A DNA stretch of 64,000 bases, from contig JACRBN010000019.1 of NCBI GenBank assembly GCA_016213105.1, positions 62,001 through 126,000 of the forward strand, in the 5' to 3' direction. This stretch comes from Chloroflexota bacterium (GTDB taxonomy: Bacteria; Chloroflexota; Anaerolineae; Anaerolineales; Villigracilaceae). This document shows positions 39,388-48,985 of the stretch, piece by piece; position 1 is the stretch's first letter, and each line of letters opens with the position of its first letter. The notes below the pieces were generated by a model. That model had not been told where the DNA came from, did not search any database, and worked only from the letters and a program-made list of their open reading frames with translations. A program made the position numbers and the translations under genes.

Positions 39388-40563
39388 ATGTTCAAGGCAG
39401 TTTCGAATAATGGTCGTGGTCAAATGAAAGTGTTACATGTTGCCCCCCTTCCTCCTCCCATGGGTGGAATGGTAACTTACGCAAAGGAACTGTTGAATTC
39501 AAAACTTTCCGAGAAGACAGATGCGCGGGTTGTCCGAATGGATTATTTACAAAAAGAAAATTATGCCGGGCCGACCAGGTTCATCATTAACTTTTTGAAT
39601 GGGGCAATATTATTGTCGGTTGTGATTGGTTCTGTTTTGATCTGGCGTCCCCATATTGTTCATGTGCAGACGAATTCCGGAATGGGTTTTTTTGAAAAAT
39701 CCTTCTTAATTCTCATAGCCAGGCTGTTCAACTGTAAAACCTTCCTTCACGTTCATGGAGGGCGGTTTCGGGAATTTTATTATGAGTCACCTGTGGGTAT
39801 GCAGAGGTTGATTCGTTGGTGCGGAGAATTGCCCGATATCATTCTGGTTGCCTCGCCTCAAATGCGTGAAACCTGGCGGATGATTGGTGTGCCGGATGAG
39901 AAAGTGGTTCAGATCAACAATGCGGTTCGTTTGCCGCCGCAAACTGTTTGGGATGCCCCGGATATAAGTTGGAAGGCAAGAGATGGAATATCCTTGCCGG
40001 TGACCATTTTGTTTTTGACCAGAATTGTCTATGCCAAAGGAATTATTGAACTAATCGATGCGGCGAATTCGCTTACCGAAGCCTTTCCCATGTTGCAGTT
40101 GCGCATTGTTGGGGCGGAAAACGCTGAAAGTCTTCAGATAAGGGAGTACCTTAAAACATTGGATATGGATGACAATGCAACCTATGTTGGTTTTGTCACC
40201 GAGGAAGAAAAACAGAACGAATTATTACACGCCGATCTCTATGCATTCCCTACTCATGTGGAGGATCAGTCCTATGCTGTCATGGAGGCCATGTCGTACG
40301 GCCTGCCGTGCATAGCATCTGCCGTGGGGGGGGTTCCCAGCCTGATTGAGAATGGTGTCAACGGTGTATTGATTCCGCCCAAAAATACGGAGGTACTTGT
40401 GCAGGCCATAAAGACGCTGATTCAGCATCCAGACATGCGGCAGAATTTGGGGTGGGCGGCTCGTAGGACTGTGGAACGGGCATTCACGTGGGATAGATCG
40501 GCAGATGAAATATATGCGATATATCAACAGGTGTGCAGCAAGCCCAGGCAGAGTCTATCGTGA
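39388..40563 (+). CDS. GT4 glycosyltransferase
   Basis: 391 residues from the ATG at 39388 with GAGG upstream; an internal ATG at 39424 (MKVLHVAPLPPPMGGM) may be the true start. N-terminal GT-B features: HVAPLPPPMGGMVTYAKELL and FLHVHGGRFREF. The donor domain has ILFLTRIVYAKGIIELIDA and FPTHVEDQSYAVMEAMSYGLPCIASAVGG with the acidic motif. It retains the second conserved Glu. The stop overlaps the GTG start of the second CapK copy by four bases. Confidence 0.85.
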   Translation: MFKAVSNNGRGQMKVLHVAPLPPPMGGMVTYAKELLNSKLSEKTDARVVRMDYLQKENYAGPTRFIINFLNGAILLSVVIGSVLIWRPHIVHVQTNSGMGFFEKSFLILIARLFNCKTFLHVHGGRFREFYYESPVGMQRLIRWCGELPDIILVASPQMRETWRMIGVPDEKVVQINNAVRLPPQTVWDAPDISWKARDGISLPVTILFLTRIVYAKGIIELIDAANSLTEAFPMLQLRIVGAENAESLQIREYLKTLDMDDNATYVGFVTEEEKQNELLHADLYAFPTHVEDQSYAVMEAMSYGLPCIASAVGGVPSLIENGVNGVLIPPKNTEVLVQAIKTLIQHPDMRQNLGWAARRTVERAFTWDRSADEIYAIYQQVCSKPRQSLS

Positions 40564-41894
40564 ATGCCTGGGTTGCAAATAAGTTGTATTTGGGGCTGCA
40601 AGCCCTGCGGGGTGAACCCGTGGCAGCTGCGCTGGCAGATGTATATCGCACTGAGTTCATGCCGCTGGAGCAATTGCGGGTCATTCAGGCGGAAAGGATG
40701 AAGGAACAACTGCAATTTGCGGTTCGGAATGTGCGTTATTACCAGGAAGTATATGCGCCCTATGCAAGCTGGATCGAAAAACTGGGGACGTGGGAGGACG
40801 TGCAGGCATTGATGGCGGTACTTCCCGTGGTTGAAAAGGAAGATGTTCTTAAAAAGGCGGAACGATTGACGGCGCAAAACGCGGGTCGAATGCGGACACA
40901 TCCGGATAAGACCTCTGGTTCCACTGGAACCCCGATCATTTTTCCTTGCGATCAGCAGGCGTGGGCATATCGACATGCATTGACGATCCGTACAATGAAA
41001 ATGCACGGGGTTGATAATGGGGAACCTTACGTGTTATTGTTTGGTTTGCATTGGGGCAAACTGGGTCGATACCAGGTAAGGCTGCGGGATTGGGTCTTCA
41101 ATCGTGTGCGGGTGTCTGCGTTTGATCTGGGGAAGGAGACATTTGAAGGGTATTACCAGAGGGTCAAACTGCATAAGCCGACATATTTCATGGGATACCC
41201 ATCCTCAACATATGACTTCTGTTTTCTGGCTCGTGAGCGCGGAATCGACTTGCGTGAATTGCACCTGAAGGCGTTGTTTCTGACCTCGGAGCCATTGTTT
41301 GAGTACCAGCGGCGGTTGATTGAGGAAGTGACTGGGACACGCTGTGTAAATATCTATGGAAGTGCGGAGGGTGGACTGAACGCCTTTGAATGTCCTGAGG
41401 GGAACCTGCACGTGACGATTGAGGCGTCATGGATGCGGATGCGGAATATATCGTCTTCAACAGGGGAATTTCTGGTGACGGATGTGATGCTGCGGGCGTT
41501 TCCGATGATAAATTATGGGATCGGGGATGAGGGGGAATTCAAGGAAGGGCGATGTGATTGTGGGAGGTCGCATCCAATGTTGGCGTCGATTAATGGCCGT
41601 TCTGGAGAGCCAATTGTGTTGCCCAATGGCAGGCGTATTAACTCACATCTGCCTGTGTATATTTTCAAGCCGTTTGCAAGGTTAAGGATCGTTCAAAGGT
41701 TTCGTTTTGTGTTGCAGGGGGGAGATTTGAAGTTGTATCTGGTTGTATCTGAAGGATTCAATACCGAACATTTGCAGATGATCGAACGGGAGGTGCGAAC
41801 GGCATTTGGCGAGGATATATTGTTTTCGACGCATATTGTGTCGAACCTTGATCCATTGCCCAATGCCAAACACAAGACCTTCGTAGTCCTGTAA
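40560..41894 (+). CDS. CapK/PaaK-like adenylate-forming enzyme, copy 2
   Basis: 444 residues from a GTG at 40560 (GTGA overlap with the previous stop). It has the same motifs as copy 1: DKTSGSTGTPIIFPCD, CVNIYGSAEGGL, GRCDCGRSHPM. The two proteins align without large gaps and most residues are identical; the differences cluster near the N-terminus, in the segment around residues 290-310 and at the very C-terminus. Third positions have drifted towards A/T in this copy. Either recent tandem duplication of a CapK-GT-GT unit, or two related donor-specific enzymes, would explain it. Confidence 0.8.
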   Translation: MNAWVANKLYLGLQALRGEPVAAALADVYRTEFMPLEQLRVIQAERMKEQLQFAVRNVRYYQEVYAPYASWIEKLGTWEDVQALMAVLPVVEKEDVLKKAERLTAQNAGRMRTHPDKTSGSTGTPIIFPCDQQAWAYRHALTIRTMKMHGVDNGEPYVLLFGLHWGKLGRYQVRLRDWVFNRVRVSAFDLGKETFEGYYQRVKLHKPTYFMGYPSSTYDFCFLARERGIDLRELHLKALFLTSEPLFEYQRRLIEEVTGTRCVNIYGSAEGGLNAFECPEGNLHVTIEASWMRMRNISSSTGEFLVTDVMLRAFPMINYGIGDEGEFKEGRCDCGRSHPMLASINGRSGEPIVLPNGRRINSHLPVYIFKPFARLRIVQRFRFVLQGGDLKLYLVVSEGFNTEHLQMIEREVRTAFGEDILFSTHIVSNLDPLPNAKHKTFVVL

Positions 41895-42107
41895 TTGACA
41901 TTCTGCGCAATGCCTGACAATTAGACGTTATAACACTTTGTTTCCGACCCGAATATATGGCGGGCAAAACGGTGGATTTCGTATCAAATATCGCCAAATA
42001 TGGGCATGAAATTTAAAGTGTGATAAGGTTTATTGATTAATTGAATGAAATGTCATTCGATCTGGTCAGGCATCATATTCGCGACAATTGGAAAGAAATA
42101 GTTTGAC

Positions 42108-43304
42108 ATGCATATTATTATCCACACCCAGTATTATCCGCCCGAAATTGGTGCTCCCCAAACTCGATTGCACGAGTTGGCTGTTGAGTTGGCTCGTCAC
42201 AATATTCGCGTAACAGTTTTGACTGCCATGCCCAATTATCCACGTGGGCGGATTTATGATGGCTATAATGGCTGGTTTTGTGAAGAAACATTGAATGGGA
42301 TCAGAGTAGTTCGCACAGCCATCTATCCTTCGCAAAGCGCAAATTTTTTGCCAAGATTGTTCAGCTATATATCGTTTGTTGTTACTTCGACCCTGTTTGG
42401 AATTATGAAAATCGAGGATGCAGATTTTCTCCTTACTGAAAGCCCGCCCCTTTTTTTGGGTGTCTCTGGCTGGATTTTAAGCCGATGGAAACGTGCATCC
42501 TGGATTTTTAATATCTCGGATTTATGGCCATTATCGGTGGTCGAATTAGGCTTGCTTGACCCGCAAGGCTGGGGGCATAAAATGAGCAGTTCGCTCGAAA
42601 GATCATTATATAAGAAGGCCTGGCTTGTAACTGGTCAGTCAAAAACCATAATTGAAAATATTCAGGAAAGATTTCCTTATTTGCGCGTATATCATTTGCC
42701 GAATGGTGTTAATACCAATTTTTTCCGGCCGGGTGATAACCATCCTGAACAAAGTCAATTTAATATTATGTACGCTGGGCTGCATGGGATGGCGCAAGGT
42801 CTGGATTTGATTATTAAGGTGGCGCAAAAATTGTCGTCATCGGATAATATTAAATTTATTCTTATCGGTGATGGGCCGGAAAAAGTAAAACTTGTTCAAG
42901 CTGCCCAATATTTGGACTTGGATAATATTGTTTTTTATGAACCGGTAAAAAAAGAAGAGGTTCCGTCCTTCCTAAGGTCAGCTGATGTTCTGATTGTGCC
43001 GCTTAGGGTTCAACTGACTGGTGCAGTTCCGTCCAAGCTATATGAGGCGATGTCCATGGGTAAGCCGATCATTTTAATCGCGGAAGGTGAGGCGGCAAAA
43101 ATTGTCAATGACGCTGATTGCGGGATTGTGGTTCGCCCTGGAGATATGGAAGGACTTGTGTCTGCGATTTTATACTTGAAATCCAATCCAGATGTATGCA
43201 GGCAAATGGGAACGAATGGCAGGCTGGTTGCTATCAGGAACCATGATAGGGCACATATAGCAGAACAGTTCACAAAATATTTGCTGTCAGAATCTGCAAG
43301 GTAA
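42108..43304 (+). CDS. GT4 glycosyltransferase, WbuB-like
   Basis: 398 residues. The N-terminus (IIIHTQYYPPEIGAPQTRLHELA) and TAMPNYPRGRIYDGY are hallmarks of the WbuB/WbuC-associated GT4 branch, often N-acetyl-L-fucosaminyl transferases. The donor domain has IMYAGLHGMAQGLDLI, and VPSKLYEAMSMGKPIILIAEGEA. The link to an L-FucNAc- or L-RhaNAc-type sugar agrees with the dehydratase/reductase pair at 17.7-19.6 kb, but this remains inference. It follows a 213-base A/T-rich spacer with no clear terminator or promoter. Confidence 0.82.
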   Translation: MHIIIHTQYYPPEIGAPQTRLHELAVELARHNIRVTVLTAMPNYPRGRIYDGYNGWFCEETLNGIRVVRTAIYPSQSANFLPRLFSYISFVVTSTLFGIMKIEDADFLLTESPPLFLGVSGWILSRWKRASWIFNISDLWPLSVVELGLLDPQGWGHKMSSSLERSLYKKAWLVTGQSKTIIENIQERFPYLRVYHLPNGVNTNFFRPGDNHPEQSQFNIMYAGLHGMAQGLDLIIKVAQKLSSSDNIKFILIGDGPEKVKLVQAAQYLDLDNIVFYEPVKKEEVPSFLRSADVLIVPLRVQLTGAVPSKLYEAMSMGKPIILIAEGEAAKIVNDADCGIVVRPGDMEGLVSAILYLKSNPDVCRQMGTNGRLVAIRNHDRAHIAEQFTKYLLSESAR

Positions 43305-43419
43305 TTTTGAAAATGGAGATGGTCTGTGCGATGTGATTTGGATGCGGTCCCCATTATATGGCACATTCTGAACAGAAAACTGCGGACTTTGTTGTGTGCA
43401 AACGAGATCGAGAGTATCT

Positions 43420-44118
43420 ATGGATGAAATAACACGTATTCGTCAGGAGTATGCATCCCGCGCAGATCGCCTGCGTGGAAGTGATTTGTATTCTTTATTT
43501 AATCCTGCTCAACTTTTTACTATTCAACAACGCCAGCGTAATATTGCCAAATATCTACGGAAGCATGGTTTCTACCCTTTAGTAGACCGGTCGATTTTGG
43601 AGGTGGGTTGTGGAGCGGGACGGGTTCTGCTTGAAACCCTGAGTTTTGAAGCGTCTTCTCAAAGCTTGCATGGAACTGATCTGCTTTTTGACCGGCTCAA
43701 ACATGCGCATCAGGTGGTTGCAAATTTGCCTTTAACCAATGCCGATGCACAAAACCTTCCTTATGCTTCGCAAAGTATCGATTTGGTTATGCAGCTAACC
43801 GTCTTTTCCTCCATTTTGGATAAAAACGTAAGAAGTCAAGTGGCGCGTGAAATGATCCGTGTTTTGAAGCCCGGTGGGTTGATACTCTTCTATGATTTTT
43901 GGTTAAATCCTACCAACCAACAGACATGTGGTATTCTTCCGTTGGAAATCAAACGCCTTTTCCCTGATTGCAAGTATGAATTTCATCGCATCACCCTGGC
44001 TCCGCCCATTGCTCGGAAATTGGCCCCCATTTCTTGGGGCTTATGTTTGTTCCTTGAAGGGCTGGGGATATTCAATACTCATTACTTGTCCATTATTCGA
44101 CCTTCCATATTAACTTGA
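43420..44118 (+). CDS. Class I SAM-dependent methyltransferase
   Basis: 232 residues from the ATG at 43420; a GTG at 43396 is also in frame. SAM motif I is ILEVGCGAGRVLLET (about residues 58-72), GTDLLF carries the acidic residue after strand 2, and RVLKPGGLILFYDF is the usual post-III segment. The target is unknown, most likely a sugar hydroxyl or the glycan terminus. It lies 31 bases before the initiating glycosyltransferase. Confidence 0.8.
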   Translation: MDEITRIRQEYASRADRLRGSDLYSLFNPAQLFTIQQRQRNIAKYLRKHGFYPLVDRSILEVGCGAGRVLLETLSFEASSQSLHGTDLLFDRLKHAHQVVANLPLTNADAQNLPYASQSIDLVMQLTVFSSILDKNVRSQVAREMIRVLKPGGLILFYDFWLNPTNQQTCGILPLEIKRLFPDCKYEFHRITLAPPIARKLAPISWGLCLFLEGLGIFNTHYLSIIRPSILT

Positions 44119-44149
44119 GCCGATAGGCTCTCCATCGAAGTGTGCTATT

Positions 44150-45829
44150 ATGGCTTCTGCTATTCAAGAAGATCTCCTTATTGCAAGACCTCATCAGTCC
44201 CCTTCCCGCAAGTGGCGGAGCGGGTTCCTTAAACGCGCCTTTGACGTTCTGGCTTCCGGGCTGGGGCTGTTGATGTTGGCTCCCATCTTTGGCTTACTGG
44301 CCATTGCTATCAAACGCGACTCGACGGGACCAGTCTTTTACCGCGGACCGCGTCTGGGCATGGGCGGCAAAACCTTCGGAATTCTCAAATTCCGTACCAT
44401 GCGTGAGGAGGCGGCCAGTTACCAGGGCCCGCGCGTGACTGCAGAAGGCGACCCGCGTATCACCCCATTGGGCAAATGGTTGCGCGATACCAAGTTCAAC
44501 GAACTGCCGCAATTGTGGAATGTGTTCGTGGGAGAGATGAGTCTGGTTGGGCCGCGCCCGGAGGACCCTGAGTTGGCGGAAGGCTGGCCGCGAGAAGTAC
44601 GCGCAGAGGTGCTCTCGGTGCGCCCGGGCATTACCAGCCCAGCCTCGGTGCTCTTCCGCGACGAAGAGAAGATGCTCTCCGGTCAACTGCTGATGGAGAC
44701 CTATCTGGGCGATATCACACCCTCCAAGTTGCGCCTTGATCAGCTATATGTCCGTCATCGCAGTTTTCTGCTTGACCTAGACGTGTTGTTGTGGACATTT
44801 CTGGTGGTGCTGGTGCCCAGCCTGCGTGACAAAAAGCCACCAGAAGAATACCTGTTTTGGGGGCCGATCTCGCGTCTGGGACGCAAATATGTCAACTGGT
44901 TTATCATCGATACCTTCACCACCCTGGCCGCTTTTGCGCTGGTTGGCATTCTGTTGCGCTGGCTGGGTGGGCCGCTTGAAGTTGGGTTGGTGCAGGCTCT
45001 GGCGATCACCGTGGGCTATTCAATCCTTTTCAGCGCCATTGCAGCGGCAGCCGGCGTACAGAATATCTCGTGGGCAAATGCCTCCGCTTCGGAGGCGCTT
45101 GACCTGGTTCCGCCGGTGATCCTGGCGTTCCTGACCGCCTTTGGAGTAAATCTCTGGTTGGGACTGTTACCCCTCCCCGTGCTATTGGGCGCTGCTGTGC
45201 TGGCCTTTAGCGGCTATGTGGTCACCCGTTATCGCAGCCGCCTGGTGACTGGTCTTGTTACCCGCTGGGTTGGACGCCGTGGCAGTGCTTTGGGAATATG
45301 TGAGATGGTGCTGATCGTTGGGGCCGGCGAGACGGGCCAATTTGCAGCCTGGCGATTGTCGCGCGGCAAGGCTCTCTCCAATTTTCAGGTGGTTGGTTTT
45401 GTGGATGACGATATGTTTCGCCAGGGTGCGCGTTTGAATGGATTCAGAATCCTGGGGCAGAGTCGGGATATTTCCCGTCTGGTCGAGGAATACGATATTG
45501 GTTTGATCATCTTTGCCATCCACAAGATAGACCGCTCGGCTCGCAAGAGCCTCCTTGAACATTGCCGAGCCACCGGGGTGCGTGTCGTGGTCTGGCCAGA
45601 TATGCTATCCATGTTGCGGGGCCGTGGGCGGCGGGGCTTCGCGGTAGAAGAAGCCGTAAATGCAGAAATGGATAGATTGGAAATCGCAGAAATTGATCAC
45701 TTGGTAAAATGGCTGGACTCGCTTGAAGATGACCTTCATCAGGGCGATTACGATGCAGCCCTGAAGCATATTGATCTATTGCGTACCTCATTGCAATCTA
45801 AATATTCCACAAAAGAAGGTACTCCATGA
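44150..45829 (+). CDS. Domain-swapped initiating sugar-phosphate transferase (PHPT) fused to FlaA1-type membrane/Rossmann region
   Basis: 559 residues in an unusual order. Residues about 27-225 are the bacterial sugar transferase domain: [19 protein letters not shown] membrane helix, [21 protein letters not shown] with catalytic D/E and MSLVGPRPE. In WcaJ or WbaP this domain is at the C-terminus. Here it is followed by about four hydrophobic segments (250-365) and a Rossmann region starting [17 protein letters not shown] (about 384-400), like the N-terminal half of WcaJ or PglF/FlaA1. No dehydratase domain follows. It should transfer a sugar 1-phosphate to undecaprenyl phosphate, starting the repeat unit. 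The stop overlaps the next gene by four bases. Confidence 0.85.
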   Translation: MASAIQEDLLIARPHQSPSRKWRSGFLKRAFDVLASGLGLLMLAPIFGLLAIAIKRDSTGPVFYRGPRLGMGGKTFGILKFRTMREEAASYQGPRVTAEGDPRITPLGKWLRDTKFNELPQLWNVFVGEMSLVGPRPEDPELAEGWPREVRAEVLSVRPGITSPASVLFRDEEKMLSGQLLMETYLGDITPSKLRLDQLYVRHRSFLLDLDVLLWTFLVVLVPSLRDKKPPEEYLFWGPISRLGRKYVNWFIIDTFTTLAAFALVGILLRWLGGPLEVGLVQALAITVGYSILFSAIAAAAGVQNISWANASASEALDLVPPVILAFLTAFGVNLWLGLLPLPVLLGAAVLAFSGYVVTRYRSRLVTGLVTRWVGRRGSALGICEMVLIVGAGETGQFAAWRLSRGKALSNFQVVGFVDDDMFRQGARLNGFRILGQSRDISRLVEEYDIGLIIFAIHKIDRSARKSLLEHCRATGVRVVVWPDMLSMLRGRGRRGFAVEEAVNAEMDRLEIAEIDHLVKWLDSLEDDLHQGDYDAALKHIDLLRTSLQSKYSTKEGTP

Positions 45830-46827
45830 GTTCTGAACAAAATTTTTGGGATGGGAAGTCCGTTCTCGTGACTGGGGCCGGCGGTTTCATCGGCAGCCAC
45901 TTGATCGAGAAGTTGGTGGAGTTGGGCGCGCGGGTGCGCGCCTTTGTGCGTTATAACTCACGCAACGACCCGGGTCTGTTGAGAATGTTGCCCTTGTCCC
46001 GATTGGAAGGGGTGGAGGTGATTGCCGGTGACCTGCGCGACCTGCCCGCCATCCAGGCGGCCATGCGCGGGACCAGCCATGTCTTCCACCTGGGTGCGCT
46101 GATTGCCATTCCGTATTCCTATCTGCATCCGGCCGAGGTGGTGGAAACGAACGTGATCGGCACGCTGAACATGCTTCTTGCGGCGCGCGATCTGGGTGTC
46201 GAACGCCTGGTGCATACCTCCACCAGTGAGGTGTATGGTACGGCTTTGCGCGTCCCGATTGACGAAAGCCACCCGCTCCAAGGGCAGTCACCCTACTCAG
46301 CCAGCAAGATCGGCGCAGATAAGCTGGCCGAGAGTTTTTACCTTTCGTATAACCTTCCAGTGGTAACATTGCGGCCTTTTAACACTTTTGGCCCGCGTCA
46401 GTCCGCGCGCGCGGTTATCCCAGCCTTGATCACCCAGGCCTTGACCCGGGATACGATCCGCCTTGGCAACCTGGAGGCGCGCCGCGATTTCACCTATGTG
46501 AGCGACACTGTGGCCGGCTTCCTGCGCATCGCCCAGACACCCGGGGTGGAGGGGCAAACCCTCAACCTGGGTACCGGGGTTGAGATCCGCATCGGCGCTC
46601 TGGTCGAAAAGATCTGCGCCCTGGCAGATCGTCCCATCCAAATCGAGGTGGATCCCGAACGCCTGCGCCCCGAAAAGAGCGAGGTGCAGCGCCTGATCTC
46701 GGACAACCGCTTGGCGCTGGAGCGGATCGGCTGGAGTCCGCAGGTTACCCTGGATGAAGGCCTGCGCCGCACTTTTGAATGGATCCAGGAACATCAAGAT
46801 TTGTATTCAAAAGGATATGTTGTTTAG
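45826..46827 (+). CDS. NAD-dependent nucleotide-sugar 4,6-dehydratase (LegB-like)
   Basis: 333 residues. Extended SDR: VTGAGGFIGSHLIEKLVELGA, active-site TSTSEVYGTA and Y-x-x-x-K in SPYSASKIGADKLAESFY, then RPFNTFGPRQSARAVIP. These segments are close to the LegB branch, which dehydrates a nucleotide-activated GlcNAc at C4-C6. The following genes encode a nucleotidyltransferase and a 4-aminotransferase, so the three form a likely route to a 4-amino-4,6-dideoxy sugar. No legionaminic-acid condensing enzyme (LegI/NeuB type) is present, so full legionaminate synthesis is not supported. Confidence 0.82.
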   Translation: MSSEQNFWDGKSVLVTGAGGFIGSHLIEKLVELGARVRAFVRYNSRNDPGLLRMLPLSRLEGVEVIAGDLRDLPAIQAAMRGTSHVFHLGALIAIPYSYLHPAEVVETNVIGTLNMLLAARDLGVERLVHTSTSEVYGTALRVPIDESHPLQGQSPYSASKIGADKLAESFYLSYNLPVVTLRPFNTFGPRQSARAVIPALITQALTRDTIRLGNLEARRDFTYVSDTVAGFLRIAQTPGVEGQTLNLGTGVEIRIGALVEKICALADRPIQIEVDPERLRPEKSEVQRLISDNRLALERIGWSPQVTLDEGLRRTFEWIQEHQDLYSKGYVV

Positions 46828-46963
46828 CGTATCTTTGAAAGGAAATGTTCTTGTCTGCGTAGATGGGCTGTTTGAGCGGTACAGCACATCTCTGGCAAGT
46901 TCAGGTCTGGCGCGTGGTGCGATATTGGTGAAGAATGGTAATTCCAAGAAGGAGTTTTAACTT

Positions 46964-47677
46964 ATGAAGGCAGTCATACTTGCAGGGGGCAAGGGCAGCC
47001 GATTGGCGCCCTATACCAAGGTTATCCCCAAGCCGCTCATGCCGATCGGCGACATGCCCATCCTTGAAGTGCTCCTGCACCAGATTAAACGCGCGGGGGT
47101 GGATGAGGTGGTTCTTTCGGTCGGCCATATGTCCAGTCTATTGCGGGCCTTCTTCCAGGAAGGTCAGCACATCGGGGTCCACATTCGTTATAGTTATGAA
47201 AAAAGCCCCTTGGGTACGGCAGGCCCGCTGGCGCTGGTGAACGGGCTGGACAGCACCTTTCTGGTCATGAACGGTGACGTGCTGACCACCCTGGATTTCC
47301 AAGAACTGCTGGAATTCCACCGAAAAGCTCAGGCGCAGGTGACAATTGCGATGTATAATCGGGAGGTCAAGATCGACCTGGGTGTCTTGCAACTTAACGG
47401 TGGACATGAGGTGGTTGGGTATATCGAAAAGCCGACCTATGGTTTCCAGGTAAGCATGGGCGTGTATGTGTTCGAACCGGCGGTTTTAAAGTATATCCCG
47501 CCCGGGCAATATTTCGACTTTCCTACCTTGATCCTGCGTTTGCTCGAAGCGGGCGAACGCGTGGTCGGTTTTCCGTTTTCCGGGTACTGGCAGGATCTGG
47601 GCCGTCCGGACGATTATGAACAGGCAATTTTGGATTTTGAGACGATGCGCGATCAATTCCTCAATGGAGACAAATAA
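46964..47677 (+). CDS. Sugar-1-phosphate nucleotidyltransferase
   Basis: 237 residues. LAGGKGSRLAPYTKVIPKPLMPIGDMP is the nucleotide/pyrophosphate loop, LVMNGDVLTTLDF carries the metal-binding Asp, and the sugar-binding part includes GYIEKPTYG. The short length without a left-handed beta-helix is like LegF/PtmE or short GDP/dTDP-sugar synthases. It activates a sugar-1-phosphate; the base cannot be assigned by eye. AAGGAG site before the ATG; the gap before it (136 bases) contains no credible gene. The stop overlaps the next start by one base. Confidence 0.85.
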   Translation: MKAVILAGGKGSRLAPYTKVIPKPLMPIGDMPILEVLLHQIKRAGVDEVVLSVGHMSSLLRAFFQEGQHIGVHIRYSYEKSPLGTAGPLALVNGLDSTFLVMNGDVLTTLDFQELLEFHRKAQAQVTIAMYNREVKIDLGVLQLNGGHEVVGYIEKPTYGFQVSMGVYVFEPAVLKYIPPGQYFDFPTLILRLLEAGERVVGFPFSGYWQDLGRPDDYEQAILDFETMRDQFLNGDK

Positions 47678-48828
47678 TGGATTGGCGGATCCCCTTGGGC
47701 GCGATCGATTTTGGCGTGGAGGAGGAGGCTGCGGTGCTGGACGTGCTGCGCAGCCGCTGGTTGACCATGGGGGGCGTCACCCAGGCCTTCGAAAGCGAGT
47801 TTGCTGCGAGCGTGGGCGCGCGCCATGCGATCGCCGTTTCCAACGCCACCGCCGCCCTGCACCTGGCCTGCCTGGCCTGTGGGCTGGGTGCGGGCGACGA
47901 GGTGATCGTGCCCTCGCTGAGTTTTGTGGCCACGGCCAATGCTGTGCGCTACGTGGGCGCCACCCCGGTCTTTGCCGATATCACCAGCGAGGATGACTTG
48001 ACCCTCTCGGTCGAATCCATCCGCCGCTGCCTGACCCCGCAAACCCGCGCTATCATCGTCATGCACTATGGCGGCTATGCCTGTGATATGACAGCCATTT
48101 TGTCCCTGGCGCAAGAACGCGATCTGTTTGTGATCGAGGATGCTGCGCATGCAGATGGTTCCATATTGGAAGGTCGAGCACTGGGGACCTGGGGACAGGT
48201 GGGCTGTTACAGTTTCTTTTCGAATAAGAACATGACCACGGGGGAGGGTGGCATGTTGGTTACGAATGACGATGGCCTGGCGGAGCGGTTACGAATCCTG
48301 CGTTCGCACGGTATGACCTCCCTGACTTGGCAACGCCACCAGGGGCATGCCTGGAGCTATGATGTGACGGCCGTGGGGTATAACTATCGAATTGACGAGA
48401 TTCGTTCGGCTATTGGACGAGTCCAGCTGACAAAACTGGAGCACTTCAATGTCCAGCGTGCGCAGATTGTGAACTGGTATAACGAATATTTGCAGGAACT
48501 GGCGCCTTCACTCCATATCCCCTTCCGGTCCCACCCGGGCGAGTCTTGTCATCACATCTTTCCCGTTCTACTGCCTGTGGGCGGCGACCGCCCTTCCTTC
48601 ATGGAGGCTATGAAGGCCCAAAGAATCCAAACCAGTATCCACTATCCGCCCATCCACACCTTTAGTGCCTATCAGGGCCTGTATCCCATGGATGGCGGTT
48701 TACCGGTGACAGAGGGTGTCAGCCGCCGCGAAGTAACCCTGCCGCTCTATCCGGGCTTAACACAGGATGAGGTTTTATTCGTAGCGCAGGCAGTGCAGCG
48801 TGCCCTGCATGAGTCCGCGAATGACTGA
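47677..48828 (+). CDS. DegT/DnrJ/EryC1-family nucleotide-sugar aminotransferase
   Basis: 383 residues. SRWLTMGGVTQAFESEFA at the N-terminus, NATAALHLACLA, VIEDAAHADGS and the PLP Lys in SFFSNKNMTTGEGGM (near residue 187). This is the second such enzyme in the locus, clearly different from the one at 12532. Its position after a dehydratase and a nucleotidyltransferase suggests it aminates their 4-keto product. The last gene of a three-gene sugar unit; a 157-base gap follows. Confidence 0.85.
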   Translation: MDWRIPLGAIDFGVEEEAAVLDVLRSRWLTMGGVTQAFESEFAASVGARHAIAVSNATAALHLACLACGLGAGDEVIVPSLSFVATANAVRYVGATPVFADITSEDDLTLSVESIRRCLTPQTRAIIVMHYGGYACDMTAILSLAQERDLFVIEDAAHADGSILEGRALGTWGQVGCYSFFSNKNMTTGEGGMLVTNDDGLAERLRILRSHGMTSLTWQRHQGHAWSYDVTAVGYNYRIDEIRSAIGRVQLTKLEHFNVQRAQIVNWYNEYLQELAPSLHIPFRSHPGESCHHIFPVLLPVGGDRPSFMEAMKAQRIQTSIHYPPIHTFSAYQGLYPMDGGLPVTEGVSRREVTLPLYPGLTQDEVLFVAQAVQRALHESAND

Positions 48829-48985
48829 TCTTCACCATCGCTGGGTTTGCAATAGGAGCCTGCGTGAAGTGGAGATAAAATTTGCTGGAAGTATTAAGGA
48901 GCTTGCGCGGTAATGCAGCGCTTGTAGCATGAAATGAGATATTCAGGAATATTTTTTCATTACCATCGTTCAGGAGCCATCACTC

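Noticed and set aside
45826-48828. Legionaminic acid biosynthesis cluster
   Set aside because: Only the LegB-like, nucleotidyltransferase and aminotransferase steps are present; NeuB/LegI-type and NeuC/LegG-type genes are missing.
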